Source of the DNA: JBARKJ01 sp963698885
Lineage (GTDB): Bacteria; Nitrospirota; JACRHJ01
DNA length: 64,000 bases
Reading direction: 5' to 3'
NCBI GenBank assembly: GCA_963698885.1
Contig: CAVOSJ010000004.1
Location: 496,001-560,000, forward strand
The notes under the pieces were generated by a model. That model had not been told where the DNA came from and did not search any database. It saw only the letters and a list, made by a program, of their open reading frames with translations. Position 1 is the stretch's first letter. Every line of letters starts with the position of its first letter. This document shows positions 8,407 through 17,286 of the stretch, piece by piece. Position numbers and translations under genes: made by a program.

Positions 8407-9731
8407 TATTTTTCAAACATATGGTACGAAAGATCGATTCCGCAGAGCCTCACCTGGTCCGCGAATTTCGGCCGGACGCCTGTCGGCTTGATCTCGCCCA
8501 ACACTTCGCCGGTCGGCCCTATACCCTTTTTCTCGAAAACGAATATGTCCTGCATGACTATTACGCTGCCCTCCATGCCGGTGATTTCGGAAAGCTTGAC
8601 CATCTTCCTGGTCCCGTCGGACATCCTGGAGAGCTGTATCACTATGTTTATGGCCGCCGCGACCTGCTCCTTCACGGCCCGTTCCGGAAGGTCCATCCCC
8701 GACATCAGGACCATGGTCTCCAGACGCGAGATGCAGTCGCGGGGCGTGTTCGCATGTAGCGTGGAGAGCGAGCCGTCATGGCCCGTATTCATCGCCTGTA
8801 GCATGTCGAGCGCCTCTCCGCCCCTGACTTCCCCGACGATTATCCGGTCCGGCCTCATACGAAGCGAGTTCCGCACCAGGTCGCGCTGGGTCACCGCTCC
8901 CGAGCCTTCGATGTTCGGCGGCCTCGTCTCGAGCCGGACGATATGCTCGCGCTTGAGCTGAAGCTCCGCCGAATCCTCGATAGTTATTATCCGTTCCGTA
9001 GGCGGTATGAACCCGGACAGTATGTTAAGCAGGGTCGTTTTCCCGGAGCCCGTGCCGCCCGAGATTATTATATTAAGCCTCGCCTTTACCGCGCCTTCCA
9101 GGACCTCCGCTATCTCAGGCTTAATCGTGCCCTTTGCAACCAGGTCCGCCATCATCAGGGGCTTGCTGCCGAAACGCCGTATGGAGAGCGCCGGCCCGTC
9201 AAGCGCCAGGGGCGGGATAATGGCGTTTATGCGGGAGCCGTCCGGGAGCCGTGCGTCCACCATCGGGGAGGACTCGTCTATCCTCCGGCCCACCTTGGAC
9301 ACGATCCTGTCGATTATCTGCATCAAGTGGGCGTCGTCACGGAATATGACGTCCGTCTTGTAGAGCTTCCCCTTGCGCTCGACATATATTTCCTGGGAGT
9401 TGTTTACCAGTATGTCGTCTATATCCTTGTCCGCGAAAAGGGGCTCAAGCGGTCCCAGGCCGAATATCTCGTTCTGGACGTCAACCAGGAGCCTTTCCCT
9501 CTCGGCCTGGGATAGGGGCACGCCCTCGCCGGCTATGATCTCGTTTAAGATAAATATGATTTCGTTTTGAAGCTGCCCCTTCTCGATTACCTCCAGGTTA
9601 TCCAGGTCCAGCCTGTCTATAAGGCTTCTGTGGATGCGGGATTTCAGTTCCTGATAAAAGTCCTTCTCGTTTACCGGGGAGAGCGCCATGCTGTCCCCGC
9701 CGCTTTCGTGGGATGCCCCATATCCGATCAT
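8406..9731 (-). CDS. tadA: Tad/CpaF secretion ATPase TadA
   Basis: A 441-residue cytoplasmic hexameric ATPase of the VirB11/CpaF branch that powers Tad pilus assembly. Walker A is GGTGSGKT (225-232), the Walker B region is RIIVGEVRGGE (about 296-306), and a His box NTGHDGSLSTLHAN follows. The start is preceded by GGAGGTG at good spacing. It lies between tadZ and tadB in the usual order. All catalytic motifs are present and the frame is intact. Confidence 0.95.
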   Translation of the reverse strand: MIGYGASHESGGDSMALSPVNEKDFYQELKSRIHRSLIDRLDLDNLEVIEKGQLQNEIIFILNEIIAGEGVPLSQAERERLLVDVQNEIFGLGPLEPLFADKDIDDILVNNSQEIYVERKGKLYKTDVIFRDDAHLMQIIDRIVSKVGRRIDESSPMVDARLPDGSRINAIIPPLALDGPALSIRRFGSKPLMMADLVAKGTIKPEIAEVLEGAVKARLNIIISGGTGSGKTTLLNILSGFIPPTERIITIEDSAELQLKREHIVRLETRPPNIEGSGAVTQRDLVRNSLRMRPDRIIVGEVRGGEALDMLQAMNTGHDGSLSTLHANTPRDCISRLETMVLMSGMDLPERAVKEQVAAAINIVIQLSRMSDGTRKMVKLSEITGMEGSVIVMQDIFVFEKKGIGPTGEVLGEIKPTGVRPKFADQVRLCGIDLSYHMFEK

Positions 9732-9749
9732 AGATACACCTCCGTACTT

Positions 9750-10895
9750 TTAAGCCGCGATGGGCTGCGATATCATCTCTTCCAATTCCTTTGCTATCGT
9801 AATATAACTCTTCGCCACCTCGGAAGCGGGGAAGAGCTTGACGAGCGGCTGGCCCTTGTTCTCGGAATTTTTAGCATCTATATAAGAGTTCGGGACCAGC
9901 CAGGAGACCTTTTTCCCAAAAACTTTTTCCGCGTCTTTTATGCTGATCTCGTCTTTTTTGCTGTACCGGTTTACCAGCAGCTTAATCCCCTTGCCGCTTA
10001 TACCCATGCCCGCGAAATATTCCAGCGCCTTCTGGGTGTTGCCGATGGAAGGCAGGGAAAGAGTGGTCACCATCACCATCAGGTCCGAGTGCTTTATCCC
10101 CCGGAGTCCGGTCTCGCCATAGCCGCTTCCGATATCGAGCACGACGTAATCGAACACCCGCTTTAACTGTTCCAGCACCGCAGGCAGGCGCCGCTGGTCA
10201 ACCTCCGTCATCTCGTTTATCCTGGCCGGGCAGGAGAGAAGGCTTATCCCGCTGGAGTGGCGGGAGACGACTCCCCTCAGGAAGGACTTATCGAGCTTGG
10301 ACAGGTTCCTGGACGCGTCCGCGACCGAATACTTGGGTTTTAAATTAAGGAAGACGTCCGCGCTGCCTCCGTCAAGGTCCAGGTCCGCCAGCAGGACTTC
10401 CTTCCCGGTGTTCTCTTTAAGCGCGGCGGCGATGTTCACGGCCACGGTCGTGCACCCGCTCCCCCCTTTGGATGCGAAGCAGGATATGACCTTTCCGATA
10501 TTGCCCTGACCGGCCGCTCCCGATTGCGCCCTCTCAAGCTTTGCGGACGCACGGGCCAGGTCGTCCTGTTTCACGGGCCTCGGCAGGAACTCCGAACAGC
10601 CGCTCCTGATGGCCCTTAAGATGTTTTCGGCGGAACTGTCCGCCGACGTGGCTATAATGCCCGCGGTGGGATTTTCACGCGCGATACTCTCGATGAACCC
10701 CGGTGCGGCCTGGCTGTTTACCTCAAGCTCTATAATGATGAGGTTCGGCTTCGTCCTCAGGATAATCTCATGGCCGGCGGCTAAGTCGCGCGCTTCTCCG
10801 GCTATCCTCCAGCCCGCCGACTCGATGAGATATTTTTTAAGCGACGCCGCCTGTACCGCGTCCGAATCGATTATTACCGCCGTGAGACTGCTCAT
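9750..10895 (-). CDS. tadZ: Tad pilus localisation protein TadZ/CpaE
   Basis: A 381-residue protein with an N-terminal receiver-like domain (1-115), in which the phospho-acceptor position is Glu56 (IIIELEVN), followed by a ParA/MinD-type ATPase domain. The deviant Walker A is SKGGSGCTT (142-150), and ADLDLDGGSADVFLN and the VVLDIGSGYG block follow. TadZ/CpaE proteins set the polar site of the Tad machine. An open frame continues 165 codons upstream, but that part belongs to the broken tadG-like gene. The ATG at 10895 has a GAAGGAGA ribosome site and is the natural start. Confidence 0.93.
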   Translation of the reverse strand: MSSLTAVIIDSDAVQAASLKKYLIESAGWRIAGEARDLAAGHEIILRTKPNLIIIELEVNSQAAPGFIESIARENPTAGIIATSADSSAENILRAIRSGCSEFLPRPVKQDDLARASAKLERAQSGAAGQGNIGKVISCFASKGGSGCTTVAVNIAAALKENTGKEVLLADLDLDGGSADVFLNLKPKYSVADASRNLSKLDKSFLRGVVSRHSSGISLLSCPARINEMTEVDQRRLPAVLEQLKRVFDYVVLDIGSGYGETGLRGIKHSDLMVMVTTLSLPSIGNTQKALEYFAGMGISGKGIKLLVNRYSKKDEISIKDAEKVFGKKVSWLVPNSYIDAKNSENKGQPLVKLFPASEVAKSYITIAKELEEMISQPIAA

Positions 10896-10912
10896 GGAAA
10901 TATCTCCTTCTC

Positions 10913-12293
10913 TCAATAATGCCCAGGTGCCACGCCGTAATGCACGTCCGTCGCATTTGCATCCACCAGCTTCGCCGCAGGGAAACTTTTGCTGGAGTTC
11001 CGCCAGCACTTGCATAACGTCACTACAGCTGAATTTTTTGCTTGCTACACTCGGCTGTATGATATACGGGTCATCCTGGCCCGCAATGCCGTGCGGAATC
11101 ACATGCCCGGTCCAGGTGCCGCCGACTGAGTCAACCTGGATTACCCCGTAACCCACCACGGTAACTTCCTGCAGGCCGTTTCCCTGGTCGGTCCCGTCAT
11201 ACACCATGACAATGAGCTTATCCCTTACGGCCCAATCTACGCCGGGTTGAGTCCCGCCACCCTTAAAATGGGCAATGGTGGCATAGGGGGGCAGTGAATT
11301 TAATGCTGGGACGTAATAGCTGGCTTCCTTAGAGCAATAATCGCTGGCAGGATTCATAGCCGGTTCTCTGACCGCGCTCGGCGGGACCATGCCGTCCGGG
11401 AGACCGTTGTTAAGATAACCTCTATAAGTATTTTTCTCGCTGTTGATAGCTCCGTTATTGGGAGGGCGCCGATGGGCCTGTCAGCGGGTCACTACAGGTC
11501 CCGGTCCCGCCCGAACTCACGCTATACCAGTTGTTGCCGATCCCGTCATATCTGCTGCACCTGTAACCAGGGTTTACGAAACCGTCGACGTTACCGCTGC
11601 CAGAGCCGCAGTTTTTGTCCGCGTCGATCCCAAGAAATCCGAAGGTCTGCCCCGCCCAGCCGGGCTGTCCCATCCACATTTGTCCCACGCATGTAACTGT
11701 TCGGATATGAATTATGCCAGTACTCGTTCACCGCTACCGGCACAAGCTTCAGTTTCGTCCTGCATGCTATCGCCGTAGCGGAGACCCCGGTCTGAGAGAA
11801 ATTTGCATTGTATGGCAGAATAGACAGCACCTTTATGAGCCAGTTCTGGACCGCCTGTTGGTTCGCGCCCCCGAGCCGGTTGGCGACCACCTTTACCGCG
11901 TTCAATGGCGTCCGGGCGGTCGAGAAAGGCGGTACCTGCGTGGGGTCCCAGTTCCCGCAGCTGATATCTCCCGCATGGAGCGTCACCGGAATCACCTGCC
12001 CTGCATTGGCGGAACCGGAAGGGTATACATCAGCCGAATTCTGGGACGCAACGGTGGTCGCCTCAAGCGGCCGCACTGGTTTTCATTGCGGTCGCGTCCG
12101 AGCCGGTCAGGGCGTTCGCCCCCGCGAGCGCCGCGGCGTCCGCGGCAACCTGGAGCTGGCTCTTGACGCCGTAGAGGTGCGAGACGTCCAGGGCCAGCGC
12201 CGCCATCGCCGTAAGCGCGACAAGCGAGAGGGCGAAGAATACCAGTACCCCGCCCTTTTTCTCCGAAACCGGCTTTATCAGAGTAGTTTTCAT
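10913..12293 (-). pseudogene. TadG-like pilus assembly protein, multiple frameshifts
   Basis: The N-terminus (12293-12063) is a typical TadG start: one TM helix (GVLVFFALSLVALTAMAALA) and the VKSQLQVAADAAALAGANAL segment. The reading then has to change frame near 12070, 11650, 11430 and 10990 to give a continuous secreted protein ending AKLVDANATDVHYG at 10913. The pieces are rich in Asn, Gly, Thr and aromatic residues, as in surface TadG proteins. The gene sits between the secretin and tadZ, its usual place. Four breaks in 1.4 kb mean either heavy local sequencing error or real decay; the VWA-TadG at 18372 could then replace it. Confidence 0.7.
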
Positions 12294-12294
12294 T

Positions 12295-13944
12295 TTATTT
12301 AACTTTCATCGGATCCACAGCTATCGAATTCGGGAGCAAGGGCATGAACCTGAAAGCGTCCTCCTGCTCCTTCGTCGGCTCGTTGGCGCCCGGTATCTCG
12401 GGCTTCACGCCCGGGGCCATTGCCTTGGCGAGCTTCGGCGTCACGAAGAACACCAGTTCCCTCTCGTTTTTCTGGAGCTGCTGGTCCCTGAAGAATGCTC
12501 CGATAATGGGTATGTCGCCCAACAGGGGCACCTTGGTGATGTTCTTCTGCCAGTCGTCATTTAAAATGCCCGCCACCACGAACGTCTCGCCTTCCTTAAG
12601 CTCGATATCGGTATCGATGTAGTCCGTCTTGAGCGCGGGTATCGTGAACCCCTGGAGCTGGACGCCGTCACCAAAATCGAGCGAGCTTACGCTTATCCCG
12701 TCGCTGTTCTCATCGGTTGTATTCGAGCCTCTTTCCGTGGACTTCCTGCCCATGAGTATCTCGATGTTGCCGTTTTCCTTGACCACGGGGCTCATGTTCA
12801 GCTTCACGCCGAACTCCTTCCACTCTATGCTTACGGACGCTGTGCTGCCTGCCGTCGCGTTCTGGACAACCGGCACCGGGAACTGTCCGCCCGCCAGGAA
12901 CCGCCCTGTCTCCCCTTCTCGGACAAGCAGGTTCGGCTCCGCGAGCACCCTCGCCAGGCCCTTCGACGCCAGCGCCTTTATAAGGTACTGCGTCCCGCTC
13001 GGCCAGTGTATTACTCCAAGAGTCGCCCCGTTTACCGAGCTGTTAAGGCCCGCCCCCTGGCTCCCGTTAACACTCGAAGTGTTCCCCGGAGAGATAGGCC
13101 CGTTTCCCTTGGATCCGGAAAGGAGGTTGGTGATCTGGCTCAGCCCGCCGCTTACCGAGGAGACGGCGGTATCTATGGTCAGATTTTTGGAGGCGTAGGC
13201 CCAGTTGATGCCAAGCTCGCGCATGGCGGTCCTGTCTATCGAGGCCACTGTTATCTGGAGCTCCACCTGCGGGGCGTTCGACACTTCGAGCAGGTCCACG
13301 AATTTTACGCCCTTGTCATCCGACGCGTTGCCGCTGTCCATCTGCATCGTCTGGCCGCCCTGGAGAAAGACCAGGTCCTTGCTTTTCACGTCCCGGCCAA
13401 AGGACGCAAGCACGCTGTCGATCCGGGCCTTCCTGTGTTCCGAGGATACGTTGCCCTCGACTATAGCGGTGTTTTTCAGCATCCTTATGTTTATATTATC
13501 TCCGGGGGCGATCTCATCAAGCCTGGCCTTCAAGTCCGTGGTGTCCATCACGACGTTGATATCGTAGAAGGTCTTCTGCTCGTTTTTGTCCCAGACGATG
13601 AGCGTCGATTTTCCCGGGAACTGTCCGTCGATTTTTATCTCCGTCTTGGCCGTCCCTGCCGCAATGACCTGGACCAGCGCGGGGCTTTTCGGCTCCCTGT
13701 CGGCTTCCTTCTTCACGCCTTGATTAGAGGTCTCCTGTGTCTGCTCCTGCACTGTCACCGAATATCTTTTTATCTGGTACGGGACGGTGAGGATGACGGA
13801 TTCGCCGACGCGCACTTCCGTATATACCCCGGCAAACGAGTTGACGGCGAAAACGGCGGAACTAAATAATAACGCTGCGATTAACATGACGGAAAATACT
13901 GTAAATCCTGAGGCCCTCCGCTGGCCGAACAGTCGCTGAAGCAT
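12295..13944 (-). CDS. rcpA: Tad pilus outer-membrane secretin RcpA/CpaC
   Basis: A 549-residue outer-membrane secretin, the exit pore of the Tad pilus. It has a signal segment (about 14-38), an N-terminal pilus-secretin domain starting EVRVGESVILTVPYQIKRYS, and a BON-like middle domain (about 135-195). The C-terminal secretin core carries VLAEPNLLVREGE, GGQFPVPV, and the closing FVVAGILNDDW and FFVTPKLA motifs. It ends one base before the tadG-like start and follows rcpC/cpaB. Frame intact. Confidence 0.93.
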   Translation of the reverse strand: MLQRLFGQRRASGFTVFSVMLIAALLFSSAVFAVNSFAGVYTEVRVGESVILTVPYQIKRYSVTVQEQTQETSNQGVKKEADREPKSPALVQVIAAGTAKTEIKIDGQFPGKSTLIVWDKNEQKTFYDINVVMDTTDLKARLDEIAPGDNINIRMLKNTAIVEGNVSSEHRKARIDSVLASFGRDVKSKDLVFLQGGQTMQMDSGNASDDKGVKFVDLLEVSNAPQVELQITVASIDRTAMRELGINWAYASKNLTIDTAVSSVSGGLSQITNLLSGSKGNGPISPGNTSSVNGSQGAGLNSSVNGATLGVIHWPSGTQYLIKALASKGLARVLAEPNLLVREGETGRFLAGGQFPVPVVQNATAGSTASVSIEWKEFGVKLNMSPVVKENGNIEILMGRKSTERGSNTTDENSDGISVSSLDFGDGVQLQGFTIPALKTDYIDTDIELKEGETFVVAGILNDDWQKNITKVPLLGDIPIIGAFFRDQQLQKNERELVFFVTPKLAKAMAPGVKPEIPGANEPTKEQEDAFRFMPLLPNSIAVDPMKVK

Positions 13945-13974
13945 GTAAGATTCCTCCTTTTGTTTTACTGCTCT

Positions 13975-14868
13975 CTACTTATACGATTCATTCGTGCGAA
14001 GGCTGCCCTTGATTACCTCTATGGTTACTCCCGCGGGCGCTTCCACCGCCACCGTCTTTACCGCCTTCACCGCTTTTGGCGCGCGCCTGGCGCTTGCCAC
14101 GCGCTGGACGTGCTGTTGCGGCTGCTGCGGCACATCCCCGCTAAGGAGAGACGCTACCGTTTCGCCTTTTGTCTTTGCGACTTCCGTGTCGTCAAGGTGC
14201 CTGAGGATAAGCTGGACCTTGTTCTCGCTCGCCAGGGCAAGCTTCTCCGCATCTTCGGGCGAGACGTCCAGGGTCACGGTAGGCACCGACACCGGTTTCC
14301 CCTCCTTCTCCTCCAGTATCTGGCCCACGGCCAGCACCCGCACGTCCTGGAGCACTATCTTGCTTATCCTGGTATCCCTGCCGTTCGCCTGCTTCCCATA
14401 AGGGGAATCCATCGTCGCCACGACGTCCACCATGCTGTTCGGCAGGACGAACCCCGCGACTCCCACCACTTCGTTGACGGCGACCGTTATGGCCCTCTTC
14501 CCGGGTTTGATGATATAGCTCATCACCCCGGCCCCGGAATTCAAGGGCGCGAGGCTGGATTCCAGCACGGGCGCTCCAACCGGGATGTCGGAGACAGCCA
14601 GCCTGTCCTGGACCTGGGTTAAACTGCTGGAAGAGCCGGCGGGTATATTTTGCCTCGGCCAGTCCGCAAGCTTGAGCTGTTCCGGCTTGGTCTTCGTGCC
14701 GAACGGTATCTCAGCGGCTGCTACCACCACTTGCTGGACTTCCATCTTCGCCTTTGCCGCCTCCCTGTCCTTGGCGGATAGATAGTTGTAAACCAGGTAC
14801 GCGGAAACCGATGCCAGGACTAAGGCCGCCGCCGCGATCGTCGCGGTAATCTTTGCAGGAAGTGCCAT
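13975..14868 (-). CDS. rcpC: Tad pilus assembly protein RcpC/CpaB
   Basis: A 297-residue exported protein with one N-terminal TM and a SAF domain (about 45-105), then the RcpC C-terminal domain including IIKPGKRAITVAVNEVVGVAGF and LDVSPEDAEKLALA. The start is the ATG behind GGAGAAGAAG; an upstream in-frame extension runs into the tadE gene and is rejected. RcpC/CpaB is thought to sit in the periplasm and to aid the secretin. Confidence 0.92.
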   Translation of the reverse strand: MALPAKITATIAAAALVLASVSAYLVYNYLSAKDREAAKAKMEVQQVVVAAAEIPFGTKTKPEQLKLADWPRQNIPAGSSSSLTQVQDRLAVSDIPVGAPVLESSLAPLNSGAGVMSYIIKPGKRAITVAVNEVVGVAGFVLPNSMVDVVATMDSPYGKQANGRDTRISKIVLQDVRVLAVGQILEEKEGKPVSVPTVTLDVSPEDAEKLALASENKVQLILRHLDDTEVAKTKGETVASLLSGDVPQQPQQHVQRVASARRAPKAVKAVKTVAVEAPAGVTIEVIKGSLRTNESYK

Positions 14869-14884
14869 TTCTTCTTCTCCTTTT

Positions 14885-15316
14885 TTAGGGTATCGCCAAC
14901 TCGTAATACATCGTCCCTGTTCGTTGCAATGTAAAGCTTGTGGGTACATCTCCAAGTGAAAAAGCAGAGGTCAATGTGTCCAGTGGACTTAATATCGGTT
15001 CAGGAAAAAGATAAGTCGCCCTAACCGTGACGAGCTTTGTCGGGTTTGTCGGCGGGAAGACACGGACCGCGACGCTGCCGCCGATGGATGCTACATGACT
15101 CTGGACGTAAGCCTGTATCCTCGGGTCGTCTGTCACCGGTACAGGGTACAGCTCCGAGGCCATCCGGGCCCCCGCGCGCACGGCGTTGTCCATGGAGTTG
15201 GTGTAGTACCACGCCCTCCCGAACTCCGTTACCCCGTACACCAGCACCAGCAGGGTGACTGCCACAAAGGCGAATTCAATCAGGGCCTGACCCTTTTGAT
15301 TCTTGAGCTTATTCAT
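14885..15316 (-). CDS. tadE: TadE-like minor pilin (second of pair)
   Basis: A 143-residue TadE-like pseudopilin starting MNKLKNQKGQALIEFA. The short basic start, the GQALIEF processing/TM motif and the following hydrophobic helix are characteristic; the prepilin peptidase would cut before the helix. The start is placed at the ATG overlapping the end of the first tadE; an upstream extension of six codons is possible. Conserved TEFGRAWYY and NAVRAGARMASE follow the helix. Confidence 0.88.
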   Translation of the reverse strand: MNKLKNQKGQALIEFAFVAVTLLVLVYGVTEFGRAWYYTNSMDNAVRAGARMASELYPVPVTDDPRIQAYVQSHVASIGGSVAVRVFPPTNPTKLVTVRATYLFPEPILSPLDTLTSAFSLGDVPTSFTLQRTGTMYYELAIP

Positions 15317-15773
15317 AGTTGGCGCTCGCCGCACTCGTAAGAGTATAAATTCCGCTGAACCCTGGTATTATCGACGCGGGCAGCACCTGGAAGTTGTAAT
15401 TTGCCGTCACCGTAATAATGTTCCCGTGGACCGCGGTTCCGGCCACCGGGTTGTTGCTGCTGTCATTTACTGTTGTAAATACGGAAGCAATGCCGGCTGC
15501 AGGCAGATAAGCCGTTATCTCCCCCGTCGCATAATTCTGGGTGTTGGTTTTTATTGTAGCCACTGGCGCAGGCGCTTGCGCAGCATCTGTCAGGACAGCC
15601 CCGTACCTTGCGGCCGCCCGTACGGAGTTTTCGAGATGGGTCGAGTAATACCATACCCTGCCGAACTCCACCGCTCCGAAAAGAAACCCGAAGAAGAGGG
15701 CGGCGACCAGGGCGAACTCGACCATCGCCTGGCCCGAATTCCCTGCAATAATTTTTTTTGCGCGTGTATTCAT
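15309..15773 (-). CDS. tadE: TadE-like minor pilin (first of pair)
   Basis: A 154-residue TadE-like protein with SGQAMVEFALVAALFFGFLFGAVEFGR near the start, then a surface domain. Its end overlaps the next tadE by 8 bases. The two tadE products share the same motif order and probably act as a heterodimer at the pilus base or tip. Confidence 0.88.
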   Translation of the reverse strand: MNTRAKKIIAGNSGQAMVEFALVAALFFGFLFGAVEFGRVWYYSTHLENSVRAAARYGAVLTDAAQAPAPVATIKTNTQNYATGEITAYLPAAGIASVFTTVNDSSNNPVAGTAVHGNIITVTANYNFQVLPASIIPGFSGIYTLTSAASANYE

Positions 15774-15780
15774 TATATTT

Positions 15781-15942
15781 TTATGGCCAAACGTTAACCA
15801 CGGTTGTATAAAGTGATGCTACCGATACGCCGAATGCTGTCAGCCCCGCGACCGCGGCGGCGGCGACAAGCAGCAAGATCATCGCATACTCCACAAGGCC
15901 CTGTCCTTGTTCACCTTTAAGCGGCGCGCCATTGATTTTCAT
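15781..15942 (-). CDS. flp: Flp-family pilin
   Basis: A 53-residue Flp pilin starting MKINGAPLKGEQGQGLVEYA. The GQGLVEYAMILLLVAAA stretch is the Flp processing site and hydrophobic spine; the prepilin peptidase (not in this window) cuts at the Gly before the VEYA segment. It lies 7 bases ahead of the first tadE. The short C-terminal tail (YTTVVNVWP) is normal for the family. Confidence 0.9.
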   Translation of the reverse strand: MKINGAPLKGEQGQGLVEYAMILLLVAAAAVAGLTAFGVSVASLYTTVVNVWP

Positions 15943-16011
15943 AATATCCCCCCGTGTGCGGGTAAAGTTTCCGCCGAGGCCCCGAAGGGCCCCGGCGGAC
16001 GTGCAGATTTA

Positions 16012-16195
16012 TCACAGAGCTGCCGCGATGGATGTAAACACATTCACTACATCGCGTGCCGACAGTTCTCAATATGACGATGGCCACCACCGAAACGAGC
16101 ACGAGGATAAGTGCGTATTCCACCATGCCCTGCCCCTTTTCGTCTTTTACCGGAAGTGCAAAATAATTCGCGAGTGCAAGTATCATCTCTTTCAT
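16012..16195 (-). pseudogene. flp: Flp-family pilin with one-base frameshift
   Basis: The protein starts MKEMILALANYFALPVKDEK and has the Flp motif GQGMVEYALILVLVSVVAIVI. Near 16047 one extra base changes frame; removing it gives DVVNVFTSIAAAL and a stop at 16012, a normal Flp tail for a protein of about 60 residues. In the uncorrected frame it runs into an Arg-rich tail that overlaps the next pilin. A sequencing indel is the simplest explanation. Confidence 0.75.
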
Positions 16196-16394
16196 TTTCG
16201 TCTCCTCCTGTTTTAACTGCGTGAAAAGCACCTGTTTTAGAGTTTCGAAGAGCTGTGTGTTTCCAAAAACTATAGTGTTTCTCATTTTAGGTACTCCTTA
16301 AAAACTCTGATCCTTAAATTGGAACCAATCTTCTTTCGTATTGTATCCTTCTTAATTATAGGTATAGCTCATAAGTTCGGTTTTTGTCAAATCC

Positions 16395-16526
16395 TCATAT
16401 TTTGCCCTCCCACAGGCTGACGTTATATAGTATTTTTGACAGTGTTTTCAAATACATTGCCTTCACCTGGCCGCCGGATGCGGTCGGTCCCGCGACCGCA
16501 CCAACGGCTACAAGCAGCCAAATCAT
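16395..16526 (-). pseudogene. Pilin remnant without processing site, downstream of the GGGGN tail
   Basis: A reading frame starting MIWLLVAVGAVAGPTASGG matches the second half of the Flp pilin at 15781 (MILLLVAAAAVAGLTAFGV) in protein and closely in DNA, including the shared run GCTGCTTGT and GCGGTCGCGGG. It lacks the GQGLVEYA processing site, whose place is taken by the end of the repeat tail of the upstream pilin. It therefore looks like the 3' half of a fourth pilin gene whose 5' half was lost when the 15-base repeat expanded or recombined. Confidence 0.45.
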
Positions 16527-16533
16527 CCATCTC

Positions 16534-16998
16534 TTAGAACCGGCCGCCGTTACCGCCGCCGCCGTAACCGCCACCGCCGTTGCCGCCGCCGCCATTACCG
16601 CCGCCGCCATTGCCGCCGCCGCCGTTGCCGCCACCGCCGTTGCCGCCGCCGCCGTTGCCGCCGCCGCCATTGCCGCCGCCGCCGTTACCGCCGCCGCCGT
16701 AACCGCCACCGCCGTTGCCGCCGCCGCCATTGCCGCCGCCGCCGTTACCGCCGCCGCCGTTACCGCCGCCGCCGTTGCCGCCGCCGCCGTTGCCGCCGCC
16801 GCCCTGTGCCAATGCCGCATCAGCCTGACTAAATGACGTGTTTACATGATTGCCGACAAGTCGCAGTGCGGCGAAGGCCACGACTGCGATCAACATGAGG
16901 AGAAGGGCGTACTCCACCAGGCCTTGCCCTATCTCGTTCTTTGCCAGGCGTTTGAAGCTTGCAAGAGAAGCCCCAAGCGCAAGGATCATCTTTTTCAT
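16534..16998 (-). CDS. flp: Flp pilin with (GGGGN)17 C-terminal tail
   Basis: A 154-residue protein. Residues 1-65 are an ordinary Flp pilin with GQGLVEYALLLMLIAVVAF as processing site and spine. From residue 66 it carries 17 GGGG-N/Y pentapeptides (Tyr in copies 7 and 16) and ends GGRF. Flp pilins are normally 50-70 residues, so the tail more than doubles the protein. It is first in the Tad operon, where the major pilin is usually found. If displayed, the tail would coat each pilus subunit with a flexible, Asn/Tyr-bearing glycine chain. Repeat count may be affected by assembly collapse. Confidence 0.85.
   Translation of the reverse strand: MKKMILALGASLASFKRLAKNEIGQGLVEYALLLMLIAVVAFAALRLVGNHVNTSFSQADAALAQGGGGNGGGGNGGGGNGGGGNGGGGNGGGGNGGGGYGGGGNGGGGNGGGGNGGGGNGGGGNGGGGNGGGGNGGGGNGGGGYGGGGNGGRF
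16549..16803. repeat. 15-base tandem repeat, 17 units, encoding GGGGN
   Basis: Seventeen near-identical 15-base units of the form (GCC/GTT/GTA)-CCGCCGCC on the + strand run without interruption inside the pilin gene. Units differ at few positions, mostly third codon bases and the Asn/Tyr codon. Such arrays change length by slippage, so the tail length is probably variable among cells. Confidence 0.9.
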
Positions 16999-17234
16999 GA
17001 TGTCCCCCAGTAAAAAGGGTGTTGGATTGGTTTAAAACCGGGACCTATTGAAACTGGTAGGCTGGACTGGTTCTAATTCAAAATCGTTCTGTTCAAATGG
17101 TTCTTACTCAGGCGGTTTTTACTCGATTTAGCATTGCCATGATGTTAGCTCATATAATAACTTGCCATTCTCGCTTTGTCAAATCCACATTAAGAACCGG
17201 GATTATGTTGTTGCGGTTATATTTGAATATCGGT

Positions 17235-17263
17235 TTGACGAAAATGATTAACTCTGATATTCA
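17235..17263 (+). promoter_or_regulatory. Sigma-70-type promoter of the TadE/TadG operon
   Basis: TTGACG (17235) and TATTCA (17258) are 17 bases apart, 24 bases before the tadE start, with AGGAGGC as ribosome site. The spacer contains ATGA and ends CTGA, as does the promoter at 19860. Confidence 0.6.
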
Positions 17264-17286
17264 TATTATATAGGAGGCAGCGCACT

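Noticed and set aside
10896..11390. Long N-terminal extension of TadZ
   Set aside because: That sequence is the 3' part of the broken tadG-like gene in the same frame by chance; TadZ has a clear start with ribosome site at 10895.
16549..16803. Possible CRISPR-like array
   Set aside because: The units are contiguous with no spacers and lie in a coding frame.
16384..16836. Long Ala/Val/Thr-rich open frames on both strands across the pilin repeat
   Set aside because: They are other-frame readings of the 15-base GGGGN array; they lack signal or family features.
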